The notes below the pieces were generated by a model, which saw only the letters and a program-made list of their open reading frames with translations, did no database searches and was not told the DNA's origin. The translations under genes were made by a program, and so were the position numbers. Shown piece by piece: positions 13,887 to 21,768 of a stretch of 21,768 bases of DNA. The stretch spans positions 1 through 21,768 of the forward strand of contig JAEZSJ010000086.1 of assembly GCA_023443985.1 (NCBI GenBank), read 5' to 3'. The stretch is from Verrucomicrobiota bacterium. Lineage in GTDB: Bacteria; Verrucomicrobiota; Verrucomicrobiia; Opitutales; Opitutaceae. How positions within the stretch are numbered: position 1 is the first letter of the stretch; each line of letters starts with the position of its first letter.

Positions 13887-14791
13887 CCGGTGCGCAGGCG
13901 GGCGAGCGCGATGGCGCAGGCCACCGCCGCGGCGCCGCCGATGACCGAGCGCGCCTTCGGCCGGTCGCCCTCGAGCCACCAGCTGAACGGGATGATCGCG
14001 ATCGGGCAGAGCGCCACGATCGGCAGGACCAGCCCGCTCGGCGCGGTGGCGAGTGCCCATTGGTAGCAGCCCACGCCCAGCACCGGCCCGCAGAGGGCGG
14101 CGGCGAGCAGGACCTGGTTGAAACGCCGTTCCCGGACCGCGGCGGCGAGCGCGGGCCAGCGCCGCTCGGCGGGCCGGGCGCGCAGCAACCACCAGGCGAC
14201 CGCGCCGCAGGCGAGGCCGCCGAGGATCCGCTGGAAGGCGGCGGTGCCGCCGTCGATCCGCACTCCGGAGGCGAGCGAGAGCTCGAACGCCCGCCGGCTG
14301 ATGACGGCGCCGAACCCCTGCCCGAACGCCGCCAGCACGCCAAACCCGATGCCGCTCCACAGCGTGGCCCGCGGCAGGTGGGGGTTGTCACGCGGCAACA
14401 GCGCCACGGATACGCCGGCGAGCACGCCGCCGGCGAGCAGCAGTTGCGGGGCGGTGAGGGTGGTGCCGAGCCAGAGCCGCTCGAGCACGATCGCGAACGG
14501 TGCCGCGAGACATTGCGTGAGGAGGATCGTCAGCCGCGAGCCGATGCGCGCGAGGGCGAAGTAGAGCGTGATGTCCCCGAGCCCGAAGCCGATCACCCCG
14601 CTGAACAGATACCAGCGGAACCCGTCGCCCTCGATCCCGTGTCCCGCCGTGAAGGCCCAGGCGGCGAGCAGGATGGTCGCGAGGATCAGGCGGGCGAGGT
14701 TCGCAAGCGTGCTCCCGAGCGCGCCGACGAGACGCCGGGCGAAGATCGCGCTGAACGACCAGAGGACCGTGGTGAGGAAGGCGAAGAGCAT
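13883..14791 (-). CDS. EamA/DMT-family transporter
   Basis: 302 residues with about ten hydrophobic segments, as in EamA (drug/metabolite transporter) permeases. It starts 'MLFAFLTTVLWSFSAIFARRL', the typical first helix with W-S/G-x-x. Two repeated EamA halves can be seen, the first ending near 'VLAGVSVALLP' and the second near 'AAAVACAIALARL'. 'GDITLYFALARIGSRLTILL' and 'GCYQWALATAPSGLVLPIVAL' are the equivalent helix 3-4 segments of the two halves. The substrate is unknown. It is probably the last gene of an operon: PIG-L stops 63 bases upstream and the nucleotidyltransferase precedes that. Its TAG stop shares the bases CTAG (13883-13886) with the stop of the convergent PEP-CTERM gene. Confidence 0.92.
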   Translation of the reverse strand: MLFAFLTTVLWSFSAIFARRLVGALGSTLANLARLILATILLAAWAFTAGHGIEGDGFRWYLFSGVIGFGLGDITLYFALARIGSRLTILLTQCLAAPFAIVLERLWLGTTLTAPQLLLAGGVLAGVSVALLPRDNPHLPRATLWSGIGFGVLAAFGQGFGAVISRRAFELSLASGVRIDGGTAAFQRILGGLACGAVAWWLLRARPAERRWPALAAAVRERRFNQVLLAAALCGPVLGVGCYQWALATAPSGLVLPIVALCPIAIIPFSWWLEGDRPKARSVIGGAAAVACAIALARLRTG

Positions 14792-14854
14792 CGTGACACG
14801 CGGCTGGCGTGATCCCGGTCGCTGCGCCGGGAGATTCTCCGGACGGCGCGGTGG

Positions 14855-15703
14855 TCAGGAGATCCGCGCGAGCCGGTCGCGCACCTCCTCGTGGAAGCGG
14901 TCGATGGCGCCGAGGGTGAACGCGGCGAGATCCGGCGCGCCAGCGGCGAGCAGCGGCGTGAGATCGAGCGCCCAGGTGATTCCCGCATACCGGTCGGTCG
15001 CGTGCGACGTATGGAAGGTGGCGTGCGCGGCGCGTCGGCCGGCGACGGCGAGATCGTAGCGTTTCCCTCCGGCGACCTGGGAGTCGAAGGCCCGCAGCAG
15101 CTCCTGCGCGAGTTCGGGCTGACGGCCGGAGTCGAGGGCGACCTTGTCGGCGTCGACGAGCCAATCGAGATCGCGCCAGACCTCGCACCCGAGCACCCGG
15201 CGCGGGCGGCGGGCGGGCGGCAGGGTGCGCAGCGCCTCGAGGCACCGCGCCAGCACGGCGACGTGCGTGTCGTGCTTGTCGGTCGGGTTGTGCAGATAGA
15301 CGACTTCGGGGGCGCACCCCGTGAACACGGCCGCGAGATCGGCGGCGAGGCCCGCCTGGCCGGTCCGCTTCACGTCGGCGCTGGGGTGGGCGAGCTGGAG
15401 CTGGATCGCGTACCGCCCGAGCGTTGCGGCGCGGCGCTGCTCCTCGCGACGCACGGCGAGCATCTGCTCGTCGGTGTAGCCGGCGTACGGACCCGAGCGG
15501 GGGGAACCGGCGCCGTTGGTCACCACGACGCCGCCGAACGCCTTGCCGGGTTGCTCGAGGCAATCGCAGATGGCCGCATGCGCCATGATCTCGATGTCGT
15601 CCTGATGGGCGGCGACACACAGGTGCGTGACGCGGGCGAGCGCCACGGAGGGATCGCCGCCGGCGGGCACGAAGACGTCGGAGTCAGGGCGGGAGAAGTT
15701 CAT
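14855..15703 (-). CDS. PIG-L family (LmbE-like) deacetylase
   Basis: 282 residues. The zinc-site motif AAHQDDIE (31-38) gives ligands H33 and D36 and probable base D35. The second motif, 'YLHNPTDKHDTHVAV' (136-150), supplies H147. PIG-L enzymes remove the acetyl group from N-acetylglucosamine on lipids or small thiol-type glycosides. 'VVTNGAGSPRSGPYAGYTDEQM' and 'RREEQRRAATLG' are common to the bacterial branch. The C-terminal 'HATFHTSHATDRY' is histidine-rich and may contribute to the site. The ATG at 15701-15703 follows the nucleotidyltransferase stop by 67 bases, and EamA follows, suggesting one transcript. There is no signal peptide, so it is cytosolic. The substrate is unknown; an amino-sugar conjugate is the best guess from the neighbours. 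Confidence 0.92.
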   Translation of the reverse strand: MNFSRPDSDVFVPAGGDPSVALARVTHLCVAAHQDDIEIMAHAAICDCLEQPGKAFGGVVVTNGAGSPRSGPYAGYTDEQMLAVRREEQRRAATLGRYAIQLQLAHPSADVKRTGQAGLAADLAAVFTGCAPEVVYLHNPTDKHDTHVAVLARCLEALRTLPPARRPRRVLGCEVWRDLDWLVDADKVALDSGRQPELAQELLRAFDSQVAGGKRYDLAVAGRRAAHATFHTSHATDRYAGITWALDLTPLLAAGAPDLAAFTLGAIDRFHEEVRDRLARIS

Positions 15704-15770
15704 CGGGTGATGGGTTTGTGGGCCACGGCTGCGGCGTGGCCGGGTCGCGAGGGCCGGTGGGCGCCCGGAC

Positions 15771-16682
15771 TTACGGTTTGGGAAAGAGCGGCACCGGATA
15801 ATCACCGCGAGCGGCGAGTGCCGCGAGGGCGGCCTGCACGCGCGGTTTGTCGTCGCGGTAGGTCACCCCGAACCATTCGGCGGCGGTCGGGCGGACCTCG
15901 ACGGTTGCGGTACCCTCGGCGATCTGCTGCGAGACGGCCTCGGGCAGGTAGAACTCGGACTTCGGCTCGCCGCCGTGCGCGGCGATGAACGCGCGCCATT
16001 GACGGTCGAGCGCCGGGAAGAACGCGGGCGTGAACGCCCAGTAGTTCATCGAGACGATCTCCTCGCCGGAAAACTTGCGGCCAGGCCCGACCTCGCTGCG
16101 CAGGATGCCGGTGTTCTCGACCACCGTCCGCAGGCGGCCGTCGGCACCGGCGGTGCACACGCCGCGCGCGACCGCCCCGTTTTCGGAGAGCGTATTCGCG
16201 AGCCGGTAACCCACCATCGCGAACCCGGCGGGGGCGGCCGCGGCCGGCGCGCGGCCGGAGGAGAGCGGGGCGAGGAACGCCGCGAGCTGCACGAACGCGT
16301 CGCGGCCGAAAAAGTCGTCGGCGCCGATCACGGCGAAGGGTTCGTGGATTGCGTCCCGGGCGCACCAGACGGCATGGCCGGTGCCCCACGGTTTTTCGCG
16401 GCCGGCGGGCAGGGCGGCGCCCGGCGGCAATGCGTCGAGCGACTGGAACACGGTGTCGACGCGGATGCGGTCGGCATATTTCACCACGACTTGCGAATGG
16501 AAGGCCTCCTCGAAGTCGCGGCGGATGACGAACACCACGCGGCCGAAGCCTGCGCGGATCGCGTCGAACACCGCGTAGTCGAGGATCGTCTCGCCGCCGG
16601 GGCCGACGGGGTCGAGCTGCTTGAGCCCGCCGTAGCGGGAGCCCATGCCGGCGGCGAGGACGAGGAGAGTGGGAGCGGCCAT
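15771..16682 (-). CDS. Sugar-phosphate nucleotidyltransferase family protein
   Basis: 303 residues. 'LVLAAGMGSRYGGLKQLDPVG' (7-27) is the NTP-binding loop of the nucleotidyltransferase fold. 'GPGGETILDYAVFDAIRAGF' follows, then 'FAVIGADDFFGRDAF', whose 'ADD' is the likely metal-binding aspartate position, and 'EEIVSMNYWAFTPAFF' and 'KSEFYLPEAVSQQI' later. Such enzymes join NTP and a sugar 1-phosphate to give an NDP-sugar plus pyrophosphate. The exact sugar and nucleotide cannot be read. The ATG at 16680-16682 is chosen because the binding loop starts five residues later. It is the first gene of the nucleotidyltransferase, PIG-L, EamA set and is divergent from the DUF457-like gene, with 159 bases between starts. 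That gap holds a TTGCC/GGCAA inverted repeat (about 16768-16793) but no convincing promoter. Confidence 0.9.
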   Translation of the reverse strand: MAAPTLLVLAAGMGSRYGGLKQLDPVGPGGETILDYAVFDAIRAGFGRVVFVIRRDFEEAFHSQVVVKYADRIRVDTVFQSLDALPPGAALPAGREKPWGTGHAVWCARDAIHEPFAVIGADDFFGRDAFVQLAAFLAPLSSGRAPAAAAPAGFAMVGYRLANTLSENGAVARGVCTAGADGRLRTVVENTGILRSEVGPGRKFSGEEIVSMNYWAFTPAFFPALDRQWRAFIAAHGGEPKSEFYLPEAVSQQIAEGTATVEVRPTAAEWFGVTYRDDKPRVQAALAALAARGDYPVPLFPKP

Positions 16683-16841
16683 CGCGCCGAGGGAAGGGGA
16701 AACCCGCGGCGCTGGCAAGGGGGCGGAAGACCCGCCGGCGACGAGCCGGCGGCTCTGCACAGTGCTTGCCGCCCGGGGCGGGAGGGCAAAGTCTTCGCCG
16801 CACGAAAATCCGCTTGGTGGATTCCGGATACGCGGACCAGC

Positions 16842-17360
16842 ATGGACATACTTTCACACACGCTGTGGGGCGGCCTCGCCTGCGGACGGCACAGCCGCCG
16901 CGCCTACCTGTGGGCGGGTGTTTTTTCGGTGCTGCCGGACGTGCTCGGCGAGGGGGTGATGTTCGGCGTGGCGGCGTTGGCGCGCGTGCCGTTGCCGGCG
17001 GCGGAGCACGGGCACCCGAACATCACCGAGTTCCCGCCGGCGCTGCAGCAGTGCTACAACGCCACGCACAGCCTGCTCGTCTTCGCAGCGGTGTTTCTCG
17101 CCGTGTGGATCGTGCGCCGGCGGCCGTTCGTGCCGCTCGCGGCCTGGGGCCTGCACATCCTGATCGACATCCCGACGCACTCCCTCGCACTGTTTCCCAC
17201 GCCGTTTCTCTGGCCCGTGTCCGATCTGCGGATCGACGGGATCCCGTGGCACACGCCCGCCGTGCTGATTCCGAACAGCCTGTTGCTGCTGGGCCTCCAC
17301 GCATGGTGGTGGCTCGCGCGCCGCGGCCGGCCCGGAGACGAGGGCGCCGGGGGCCGCTGA
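16842..17360 (+). CDS. DUF457/YdjM-like small integral membrane protein
   Basis: 172 residues. It opens 'MDILSHTLWGGLACG', then 'FSVLPDVLGEG', the SHxxxG and LPD pattern of the YdjM/DUF457 family of inner-membrane putative metal-dependent hydrolases. Conserved-looking polar residues in or near membrane helices are H6, D33, H76 ('NATHSLL'), H105 and D109 ('GLHILIDIPTH') and H113. Hydrophobic segments at about 22-45, 76-91, 97-112 and 139-160 suggest four membrane helices. The biochemical role is not established for the family. It stands alone between the divergent nucleotidyltransferase and the convergent hydrolase (40 bases after its stop). Translation in an overlapping frame of 218 codons is a shadow. 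Confidence 0.83.
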   Translation: MDILSHTLWGGLACGRHSRRAYLWAGVFSVLPDVLGEGVMFGVAALARVPLPAAEHGHPNITEFPPALQQCYNATHSLLVFAAVFLAVWIVRRRPFVPLAAWGLHILIDIPTHSLALFPTPFLWPVSDLRIDGIPWHTPAVLIPNSLLLLGLHAWWWLARRGRPGDEGAGGR

Positions 17361-17400
17361 GCGAAACCGCGCGAGCGAGACCCCGCCGCGGCGCGGCCGC

Positions 17401-20007
17401 TCACTGCGCCACGACCTCGTAGTGGAGGGTGCGGTCCTTCGGCGAGACGGTGAACGTGAGGCGGCCCTCGGCGTAGGCGACCTGCACCTTGCGGGCGCGG
17501 GTCCCGTCCGGCTTGAGCGTGTAGACGGTGCGCGGGCCGTTGGTTGCAAGCTCGATGGTGGCGGGCACGCGCTCGGCGATGGTCGGGCCGCGGCCCCAGT
17601 CGGTGCCGACGGAGTTGTGGGCGGCGTTCCACTTCATCCCGGTGTTCTCGGCGCGGGCGACGATCGTCACAAGGATGCGGGCAGAGTCCGACAGCGGTTC
17701 TTCGTCGAGGGCGACGGCGGCCACGGTGGCGAAGTCGCGGCCGAACCGGGGACAGATGACTCGTAACGAACCCGCAGAGACATCGGCACCGCCGAGGAAC
17801 CCGGTGGCGGCGGCGGCCCGCGGGGCGCTGGCCGTGAGCACCTGGCCCTGGGCGGTCCGGACGAGCTGCGCGGGCGGGGCGTCGGCGATCCCGCTGCGGA
17901 CGAGTGTCGCCTGGCCCGCGGCCGGCCGGTCGCTCACTTGGAGGCGGCAGTCGAGGAAATCGAACGGCTGGTCGGGGTTGAGCTTCGCCCAGAGCAGGTC
18001 GAAATGCATGGCCTCGCCCCACACGGGGGTGCCGGGGCGGAGTTCGGCGACGGCGGTGGCGGGAGGGATCAGCCCGCCGCGGAACACGCGGGTGGCGAAG
18101 GGCGCCAGCGACCATTTCGCGGGGTGGTTGAGCTGGTCGAAATAGCCGGTGATCCGGCCGTCGCGGTTGCGCGAGCCGTAGGTGCCGAGGTCGAAGGCGT
18201 ACAGTGCATCCCAGTTTTGGCGACAGCCGAGGATGGCGAACTCGGGATACATCTCGCACACATACTCGCTCGGGGCGGCGTGGTCGTACTCGCTCACCGC
18301 GTAGGGCTTCCCGGCGACGCGGAAGTAGGCGAGCGAGCCGAGTTCCCCGAAGTAGCGCGGGTCAAAGGTGGCGACCTGCGGCGAGTTGGCGATCGTCCAG
18401 TTGGCGCGGTCCCAGCCGGAGCCGGGGAAGACCGGGTGCTGCCAGTACATGTGGGTGTCGGCAAACTCCATGGACTGCTCACGATCGAGGGCGGGCAGCC
18501 CGGTGAAGTTGATCTGCGAGCACGCGAGCGGCGCCCGCACGTGGAGCTCGTCGCGCAGGAAGGCGCGCATCTCCTCGGCGAAGGCGCGGTCGACCGAGGC
18601 GAGGAAGGCGATCCAGTCGGCCCATTGGCGGGTCGTCGGCTCGCCGGGGAGCGGGATGTTGCGCGCCTCGAGCGACTGGCCGGGGCGCAGGCCTCCCTCG
18701 GCGGCGCCGGAGACGAGGCGGATGTGGCGGAATTCGAGACGGCCGGTCTGCGCGGCGACGTTGAAGCTGAGCATCGCCGGAGCGCCCGCGACGGAGTGCG
18801 CCGGGAAGGCGAGGCGCACGGGCGCCCAGTCGGTGCCGACCTCGACGGAGCGCAGCAGCCCGAGGCTGCGCCACGGTTCGCCGGGCCGCGCGAGGTCGTC
18901 GTTGGAGAGGCCCACGCCGAGCTTGGCCGGGGCCGCGGCCCGGGCTTCGCAGGAGACGGTGTAGACGGTGTTGTCCTCGACGCGCAGGCCGTGCGTGGAG
19001 ACCTGCACATGCCACTCGGCGCCGCCGGTCCTGGTGACGGTGACGGCGAAGCCCGAGCCGTCGCTGGCGGGCTCGACGGTGGCGGCGCTCCCGGCCTGGA
19101 CCTTGGGCGACCACTGCGCGGTCGCCGGGTCGAGGATTTCGGCGGGCGGGGCGGCGGTGTCGCCGTTCCACGACGACGCGAGTGCGGCGGTGTCCGCGTA
19201 GCGGCGGGCGAGCCAGTCGTTCCAGCGGGCGGCGAGGTCGTTGCGGAAGGGTTCGGGGAAGCGGTCCGCGCCGTGGCCGATGTCCCGTGTGAAATAACCC
19301 AGCACGGAGTTCTCGTTGTTGATCTCGACGATCGCGACGGCGGGGTCGTCGACGGGTGCGAAGCCGGTGTACGGGTTCTTCGTGGTAAGGAAGCGGCGCG
19401 CGTAGTCCTTCTGGAGCTCGATCATGCGCCGGTCGAAGAAGTCGACGCGTTTCTGGAAGTCGGGGAGCTGTTCGACGGAGGCGGGGAAGCCGTCCGCGGC
19501 GACGAGGGTCTTCGAAACCTTGAGATTGAGGTTGGTGTAGATGCCGTGCCGGGCGAGGACGGCGATCAGGCGGTGCAGCCGGTCGAGTTGGGCGGGGTCG
19601 AGCTCGCGGTGGCGGCCGTTCTTCGGCCAGATGCTGCCGCCGGTGCCGACGCCCCACGGGTTGTCGAGATGGTGGAGCCGCGCGATGTTGACGCCGGCCT
19701 TGGCGAGGCGGCGCGCGAGCAGCTCGGCATCCGCCGCGGTGGGAAAGGCGTCGTCCGAGGTGACGTTCACCCCGAAGAACCGGATCGGCCGGCCGTCGGC
19801 GGTGACGTAGGCGCCGTCTTTCACGGAGATCGGGCCGGAGGCGCCGGCGGGGACGGGATTCAGCGCGGAGGTGTCGAGGGCGGAGCCCTTCGCGGGCTCG
19901 ACCACGGGCCAGGCGAACCAGCCGGCCGGGGCGGCGGGGAGGAGCGGAGCCGCCAACACGGCCGCGGCGGCGAGGATCAGTCTGCGAGAGAAAGCGGGGG
20001 CGGGCAT
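17401..20007 (-). CDS. Secreted clan-A-like glycoside hydrolase with an inserted carbohydrate-binding domain
   Basis: 868 residues. A signal peptide ('MPAPAFSRRLILAAAAVLAA...LLPAAPA') is present. 'GRPIRFFGVNVTSDDAFPT' and 'LAKAGVNIARLHHLDNPWG' (102-119) are the first strands of a GH5/GH-A type barrel. 'VAIVEINNENSVLGYF' (224-239) gives the likely acid/base E232. 'EFADTHMYWQHP' (514-525) and 'PYAVSEYDHAAPSEY' (568-582), with likely nucleophile E573, complete the barrel. Between them, about 305-435 is a beta-rich segment ('WHVQVSTHGLRVEDNTVYT', 'WAPVRLAFPAHS', 'LEFRHIRLVSG') that looks like a CBM4/9 jelly roll. The C-terminal 200 residues are beta-rich. The substrate is unknown. The ATG at 20005-20007 starts the signal peptide. 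The upstream glycosyltransferase ends 103 bases away, so cotranscription is possible. Confidence 0.86.
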   Translation of the reverse strand: MPAPAFSRRLILAAAAVLAAPLLPAAPAGWFAWPVVEPAKGSALDTSALNPVPAGASGPISVKDGAYVTADGRPIRFFGVNVTSDDAFPTAADAELLARRLAKAGVNIARLHHLDNPWGVGTGGSIWPKNGRHRELDPAQLDRLHRLIAVLARHGIYTNLNLKVSKTLVAADGFPASVEQLPDFQKRVDFFDRRMIELQKDYARRFLTTKNPYTGFAPVDDPAVAIVEINNENSVLGYFTRDIGHGADRFPEPFRNDLAARWNDWLARRYADTAALASSWNGDTAAPPAEILDPATAQWSPKVQAGSAATVEPASDGSGFAVTVTRTGGAEWHVQVSTHGLRVEDNTVYTVSCEARAAAPAKLGVGLSNDDLARPGEPWRSLGLLRSVEVGTDWAPVRLAFPAHSVAGAPAMLSFNVAAQTGRLEFRHIRLVSGAAEGGLRPGQSLEARNIPLPGEPTTRQWADWIAFLASVDRAFAEEMRAFLRDELHVRAPLACSQINFTGLPALDREQSMEFADTHMYWQHPVFPGSGWDRANWTIANSPQVATFDPRYFGELGSLAYFRVAGKPYAVSEYDHAAPSEYVCEMYPEFAILGCRQNWDALYAFDLGTYGSRNRDGRITGYFDQLNHPAKWSLAPFATRVFRGGLIPPATAVAELRPGTPVWGEAMHFDLLWAKLNPDQPFDFLDCRLQVSDRPAAGQATLVRSGIADAPPAQLVRTAQGQVLTASAPRAAAATGFLGGADVSAGSLRVICPRFGRDFATVAAVALDEEPLSDSARILVTIVARAENTGMKWNAAHNSVGTDWGRGPTIAERVPATIELATNGPRTVYTLKPDGTRARKVQVAYAEGRLTFTVSPKDRTLHYEVVAQ

Positions 20008-20110
20008 AGGGGAGAGGCGTTGGCCGCGAGAGGAGAACGGGCGGTGCCGGGAGGCGATGACGAAAACTGACGACAGCGCTCGGCGGGGCGCGTTCCGGCG
20101 CGGGCCCGGA

Positions 20111-21768
20111 TCACTCGATCCGGATGTTCCCGAGGAACGCCCAGTCGAACGAGAGGTTGCCGTGCGGACCGGGAAGTGTCTCCACCACGAGATCGCCGGC
20201 GGCGCCCGGGAGGAGCGCGATGTCGGCATGGTGCTCGCCGCGGTCGGCGGTGTTGTCACGAGGGTTCAGGACGCGGGAGTAGAGCGGGCGCAGGCCGCCG
20301 TCGGGCTGGAGGCGGGAGACCCGGAGCTCGAAGCCGTCGGATGCCTTGTGGGGATCGTTGTAGGCGGCTTCCGAAAGACCGAAGTCGACCGTGATGTGCG
20401 TCGCCTCCGGCGGAACGTGGAACCACAGGCGCGTCACGGGATGCGCCATCAGGATGTGGTTCTCGCCGCGCGGGAACCGGCCGGGCTCGAACTGGGCGTG
20501 GAAACGGTAGGGGCGCGGGCTCATGCGCGCGAAGAGCAGGCGGTCGCGCCCGGTGAGCGTGGCCACCTCGCGTTCGGCTCCGGCCAGAGGCTCGCGCGCG
20601 CTCCGCGGCTCCAGCGGTTCGTGCCAGACCAGGTCGGCGTAGCCCGCGCCGCGCAGCGTGTCGGCCGTGCGCGCGGCGACGATGTCCTGGTGGAGATGGA
20701 CGGTGGTGTCGCCGTACTCAAGCACCGGGCGGGGGTCGATGCCAAGGAGGCGCTCGGCGGTGGCGAGCAGGAGGGTGTTGGTGCGTTCGGGACCGGAGAG
20801 AAGCAGGGCGCCGACGTGTTCGTCGCGCAGGTCGGTGAAGGCGCGCTCGATGTACGCGGCGTCCCGTTCGAGCCCGTGTCGGATCAGCAGCGCGCGGCGC
20901 TGGGCATGGTAGGGGACGATCGGCGCCCAGTCCTGGCCCGAGATCACGAGCACTTCCTCCGGATAGAGCAGGTGGCGGAGCGAATGCGTGAGCGGGGATC
21001 CGCCATCGCTCGCGACGGACTGCAGGCGGAAGTAGCCCGCGTGGTAGTTGCCGAAGAGCGCGGCCAGCGGGACCAACAACAGCAACGCTGCGAGCGGGCG
21101 CGGCAGTCTGGTTTCGAGCAGACCGAGGAAGACGAAGGCCACCGCGGCCGCAGCGAACGCGTTGGCGGCGTAGAAGTAGTAGTCCTGGTACGCGTAGGCC
21201 AACGGGATCAGCAGCTGCGCGACGAGAAACAGCGTGACGGCGCCGGCGATCCGCCGGCGCCAACGCGGCAACAGGAGCACGCCGGGCAGGACGATCAGCG
21301 CGACCGCCCAGGGCGGCAGCAGCGACTGCTGCCAGCAGTCGAGGAGGTTGCGCCAGGTCTCCGGCGAAAGGCGCGCGGCGAGGCTGAACGTGCCGTAGTT
21401 GTCGCGAGCGAGACTGGCCGAGGTGAAGATGTGGGCCGACGGGTGCGCCGCCTTGATGCCATCCGTGTAGAGTGCCCACCAAATGGCGACACCGAAGGGG
21501 GCCGCGACGGCGCCCAGGCCCCAGCCGAGCGTGCGCAGGGCGGGTCGCAGGCCGCCAGCGCGCCAGTCCGCGCGAAGCCGCCAGGCACCGTAGAGCGCGG
21601 CCGGCACCACCCAGACGAACCAGACGAGGCTCTTCACCAGCCCGGCGACGGTGCCGGCGAGCACGCACACGAGGAGCCAGCCGAGGTGCCGTTCCTGCAG
21701 CGCGAGCAGAAACGCGGCCGCGAACCACGCGGAAAACAGCAGCGCCATCGGGTCCACCAGCACCGCCC
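20111..21768 (-). CDS. GT39-like membrane glycosyltransferase, C-terminal part (5' end outside window)
   Basis: The frame is open to the right edge, so the start lies beyond 21768; 552 codons are visible. The visible N-terminal part has many hydrophobic helices. 'DPMALLFSAWFAAAFLLALQ' followed by a lysine near 'AGLVKSLVW' is the pattern of the fourth-to-fifth helix region of PMT/ArnT-type (GT39/GT83) glycosyltransferases, which use lipid-linked sugars on the outer face of the membrane. The defining acidic residues of the first loop would be in the missing part. After the last helix ('LAALLLLVPLAALFGNYHAGYF') there is a soluble region of about 300 residues with 'VLVISGQDWAPIVPYHAQRRALL' and a final beta-rich domain ('HITVDFGLSEAAYNDPHKASDGFELRV') that resembles a carbohydrate-binding sandwich. 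The donor and acceptor are unknown. Confidence 0.8.
   Translation of the reverse strand, partial: AVLVDPMALLFSAWFAAAFLLALQERHLGWLLVCVLAGTVAGLVKSLVWFVWVVPAALYGAWRLRADWRAGGLRPALRTLGWGLGAVAAPFGVAIWWALYTDGIKAAHPSAHIFTSASLARDNYGTFSLAARLSPETWRNLLDCWQQSLLPPWAVALIVLPGVLLLPRWRRRIAGAVTLFLVAQLLIPLAYAYQDYYFYAANAFAAAAVAFVFLGLLETRLPRPLAALLLLVPLAALFGNYHAGYFRLQSVASDGGSPLTHSLRHLLYPEEVLVISGQDWAPIVPYHAQRRALLIRHGLERDAAYIERAFTDLRDEHVGALLLSGPERTNTLLLATAERLLGIDPRPVLEYGDTTVHLHQDIVAARTADTLRGAGYADLVWHEPLEPRSAREPLAGAEREVATLTGRDRLLFARMSPRPYRFHAQFEPGRFPRGENHILMAHPVTRLWFHVPPEATHITVDFGLSEAAYNDPHKASDGFELRVSRLQPDGGLRPLYSRVLNPRDNTADRGEHHADIALLPGAAGDLVVETLPGPHGNLSFDWAFLGNIRIE

Noticed and set aside
17938..20070. A 710-codon open frame on the plus strand opposite the large hydrolase
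   Set aside because: It is low-complexity Gly/Arg/Glu/Val sequence with no domain, typical of an antisense frame in very GC-rich DNA; the minus strand encodes a clear secreted hydrolase.

Overview
The window is GC-rich, densely coded bacterial chromosome. Two PEP-CTERM proteins, a pyrophosphate-type phosphofructokinase, a LacI regulator, secreted glycoside hydrolases and an autotransporter-type beta-strand repeat protein together point to a polysaccharide-degrading member of the Verrucomicrobiota, most likely Opitutaceae. That placement is inferred from gene content and protein style only. None of the 16 visible gene starts has a convincing Shine-Dalgarno sequence. I see no tRNA, rRNA, transposase, phage gene, CRISPR array or toxin-antitoxin pair.

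Layout. 1-718 is the 3' end of a protein with a carbohydrate-type C-terminal domain, convergent with a LacI-family regulator (753-1853, minus). 2024-6160 is a plus-strand housekeeping block: ribosomal protein S20 (rpsT) with its own terminator, a divergent RluA-type pseudouridine synthase, DNA polymerase III delta (holA) and adenylosuccinate lyase (purB). 6161-6613 is a 453-base non-coding stretch full of inverted repeats. It leads into a small PEP-CTERM protein (6614-7303) that converges on a secreted GH10 xylanase (7176-8618, minus). The xylanase frame runs on through the terminator into the antisense of the PEP-CTERM gene.

8888-10144 is the PPi-dependent phosphofructokinase, with a clear terminator. 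A minus-strand pair follows: an SRAP/YedK abasic-site protein and a GYF-domain membrane protein (10247-12077). A second hairpin-rich region (12078-12380) leads into a larger PEP-CTERM protein with autotransporter-type repeats (12381-13886). Its stop codon overlaps that of a convergent EamA transporter. The EamA gene is last in a likely minus-strand operon: sugar nucleotidyltransferase, PIG-L deacetylase, EamA permease (16682-13883). 16842-17360 is a small DUF457/YdjM-like membrane protein. The window ends with a secreted clan-A-like glycoside hydrolase (17401-20007, minus) and the 3' part of a GT39-like membrane glycosyltransferase (20111-21768, minus).

The biology is mostly glycan use and surface display (xylanase, second hydrolase, nucleotidyltransferase/deacetylase, glycosyltransferase, PEP-CTERM proteins) beside housekeeping genes. 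The most unusual material is non-coding. The regions upstream of the two PEP-CTERM genes share short words at nearly constant spacing, each ending in a strong hairpin. Each region also contains one copy of a related palindrome whose base changes preserve pairing. These may be a shared regulatory element, but two copies in one window cannot prove it.
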